Shown here one piece after another: positions 4,939-5,570 of a stretch of 5,570 bases of DNA. The translations under genes were made by a program, and so were the position numbers. The stretch lies in the NCBI GenBank assembly GCA_020025655.1, contig JAHHRR010000072.1:1-5570 (forward strand), in the 5' to 3' direction. How positions within the stretch are numbered: position 1 is the stretch's first letter; each line of letters begins with the position of its first letter. This stretch comes from Oscillospiraceae bacterium (lineage in GTDB: Bacteria; Bacillota; Clostridia; Oscillospirales; Oscillospiraceae). The notes below the pieces were generated by a model. That model saw nothing but the letters and a program-made list of their open reading frames with translations, was not told where the DNA came from and ran no database searches.

Positions 4939-5570
4939 TTGACCATATCAGAAGAAAATGCAAAGCAGATTGCAGGCGAACTGAAGGATGCAATCGGCAA
5001 AGATATCAATGTAATCGCACCTGATGGTAAAATTCTGGCCAGCACAGACAGCAGCCGTGTAGGGAAAATACATGAGGGAGCAAGGAAACTTGTTCAGGAC
5101 GGACTGGATAAGCTGGCAGTATATGATACAGATAGTATAGGAGGTGCGAGAGAGGGAATCAATCTGCCGATTACTATTGACGGCGAAACAGTTGGAGTTA
5201 TAGGAATTACCGGAAAAACAGAAGAGGTTTCACCGCTGGGTACTGTGATTAAAAAGATGACTGAAATCATGCTTCAGAATGCCCGGAGACAGCAGCAACA
5301 GGCTGCGGTAGAAAACGCCAGAAATATATTTGCTGAGAGATGGCTGTATTCCTCGGATGAGGATACGGCGGAACTGCCTTCGGGTGAAGCGGTTTTCGGA
5401 ATAACGCTGACAGTTCCACGTGTAATAGCAGTTCTTGAAGGACAGCATGATGATGTCGCAGCAAAGCTTATGTCTGATGCAAACAGTTATATTAAAAAAG
5501 AAATAGCAAAAATTCCCGACTCTGCCATACTCCAGATACACGGAAGAAGCGTAATAGTATTAAATTCCGA
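4939..5570 (+). CDS. CdaR-family sugar-diacid/glycerate transcriptional regulator (5' part, truncated by window edge)
   Basis: The frame from TTG is open for 210 codons and runs off the window. It begins ISEENAKQIAGELKDAIGKD after the start residue. An N-terminal sugar-diacid recognition domain fills about residues 3-135: INVIAPDGKILASTDSSRVGK (23-43), then EGARKLV, AVYDTD, and INLPITIDGETVGVIGITG (74-92), the family's most telling block. A Gln-rich helix (QNARRQQQQAAVENARNIF, 113-131) links to EAVFGITLTVPRVIAVLEG (150-168), which resembles the start of the GGDEF-like middle domain of CdaR proteins. The PucR-type helix-turn-helix expected near the C-terminus (whole proteins about 360-380 residues) lies outside. 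CdaR of E. coli activates genes for glucarate, galactarate and glycerate use, and the divergent glycerate kinase operon here fits that role. The ligand may be glycerate itself, since no diacid enzymes are visible. The start is TTG, so ATG-only gene callers would miss or shorten this gene. Confidence 0.9.
   Translation, partial: MTISEENAKQIAGELKDAIGKDINVIAPDGKILASTDSSRVGKIHEGARKLVQDGLDKLAVYDTDSIGGAREGINLPITIDGETVGVIGITGKTEEVSPLGTVIKKMTEIMLQNARRQQQQAAVENARNIFAERWLYSSDEDTAELPSGEAVFGITLTVPRVIAVLEGQHDDVAAKLMSDANSYIKKEIAKIPDSAILQIHGRSVIVLNS

Noticed and set aside
5230..5541. Minus-strand open frames opposite the regulator gene
   Set aside because: The plus strand encodes a continuous CdaR-like protein here. 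The minus-strand translations are Cys-, Phe- and His-rich and have no family resemblance.
1..5570. An undescribed defence, mobile or biosynthetic system
   Set aside because: All five genes belong to well-known housekeeping or catabolic families in a plausible order. There are no transposase or integrase remnants, CRISPR-like repeats, or clusters of unknown genes.

Overview
The window looks like a chromosomal segment from an anaerobic Firmicute of class Clostridia, probably Ruminococcus or a relative in Oscillospiraceae. The reasons are a glutamine synthetase of the type III class, Firmicute-like AAGGAGG or GAGG ribosome sites, AT-rich intergenic DNA with consensus sigma-A promoters, and a CdaR-type regulator beside glycerate genes. 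The genus is an inference from gene content; no rRNA or other marker gene is present.

Layout, left to right: (1) 1-192, minus: the first 64 codons of a pyridoxamine 5'-phosphate oxidase-like flavin split-barrel protein, cut by the window edge. (2) 193-386: intergenic DNA with an 18-bp dyad (279-296) and a strong stem-loop (325-347). (3) 387-2480, minus: glnN, type III glutamine synthetase, complete, with its own near-consensus promoter. (4) 2481-2710: the glnN promoter, then a 12-bp-stem terminator for the next operon. (5) 2711-3835 and 3850-4815, minus: a two-gene operon of glycerate 2-kinase and a D-2-hydroxyacid dehydrogenase of the glycerate dehydrogenase/hydroxypyruvate reductase kind. 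(6) 4816-4938: a compact divergent control region. (7) 4939 to the end, plus: a CdaR-family sugar-diacid regulator that starts with TTG and runs off the window.

The right half reads as one functional unit. The dehydrogenase interconverts hydroxypyruvate and D-glycerate, the kinase phosphorylates glycerate to 2-phosphoglycerate for lower glycolysis, and the divergent CdaR protein probably senses glycerate or a related acid and controls both directions. The 123-bp region between them holds overlapping divergent promoter candidates, a perfect 15-bp dyad, a degenerate second copy 30 bp away, and two A7 tracts 10 bp apart. This is the most informative non-coding part of the window.

The left half is separate: nitrogen assimilation (glnN) and an unrelated flavoprotein gene, each apparently a separate transcription unit. 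I see no mobile element, CRISPR array, tRNA or rRNA, and no gene set that looks like an undescribed system. The novelty here is mainly regulatory.
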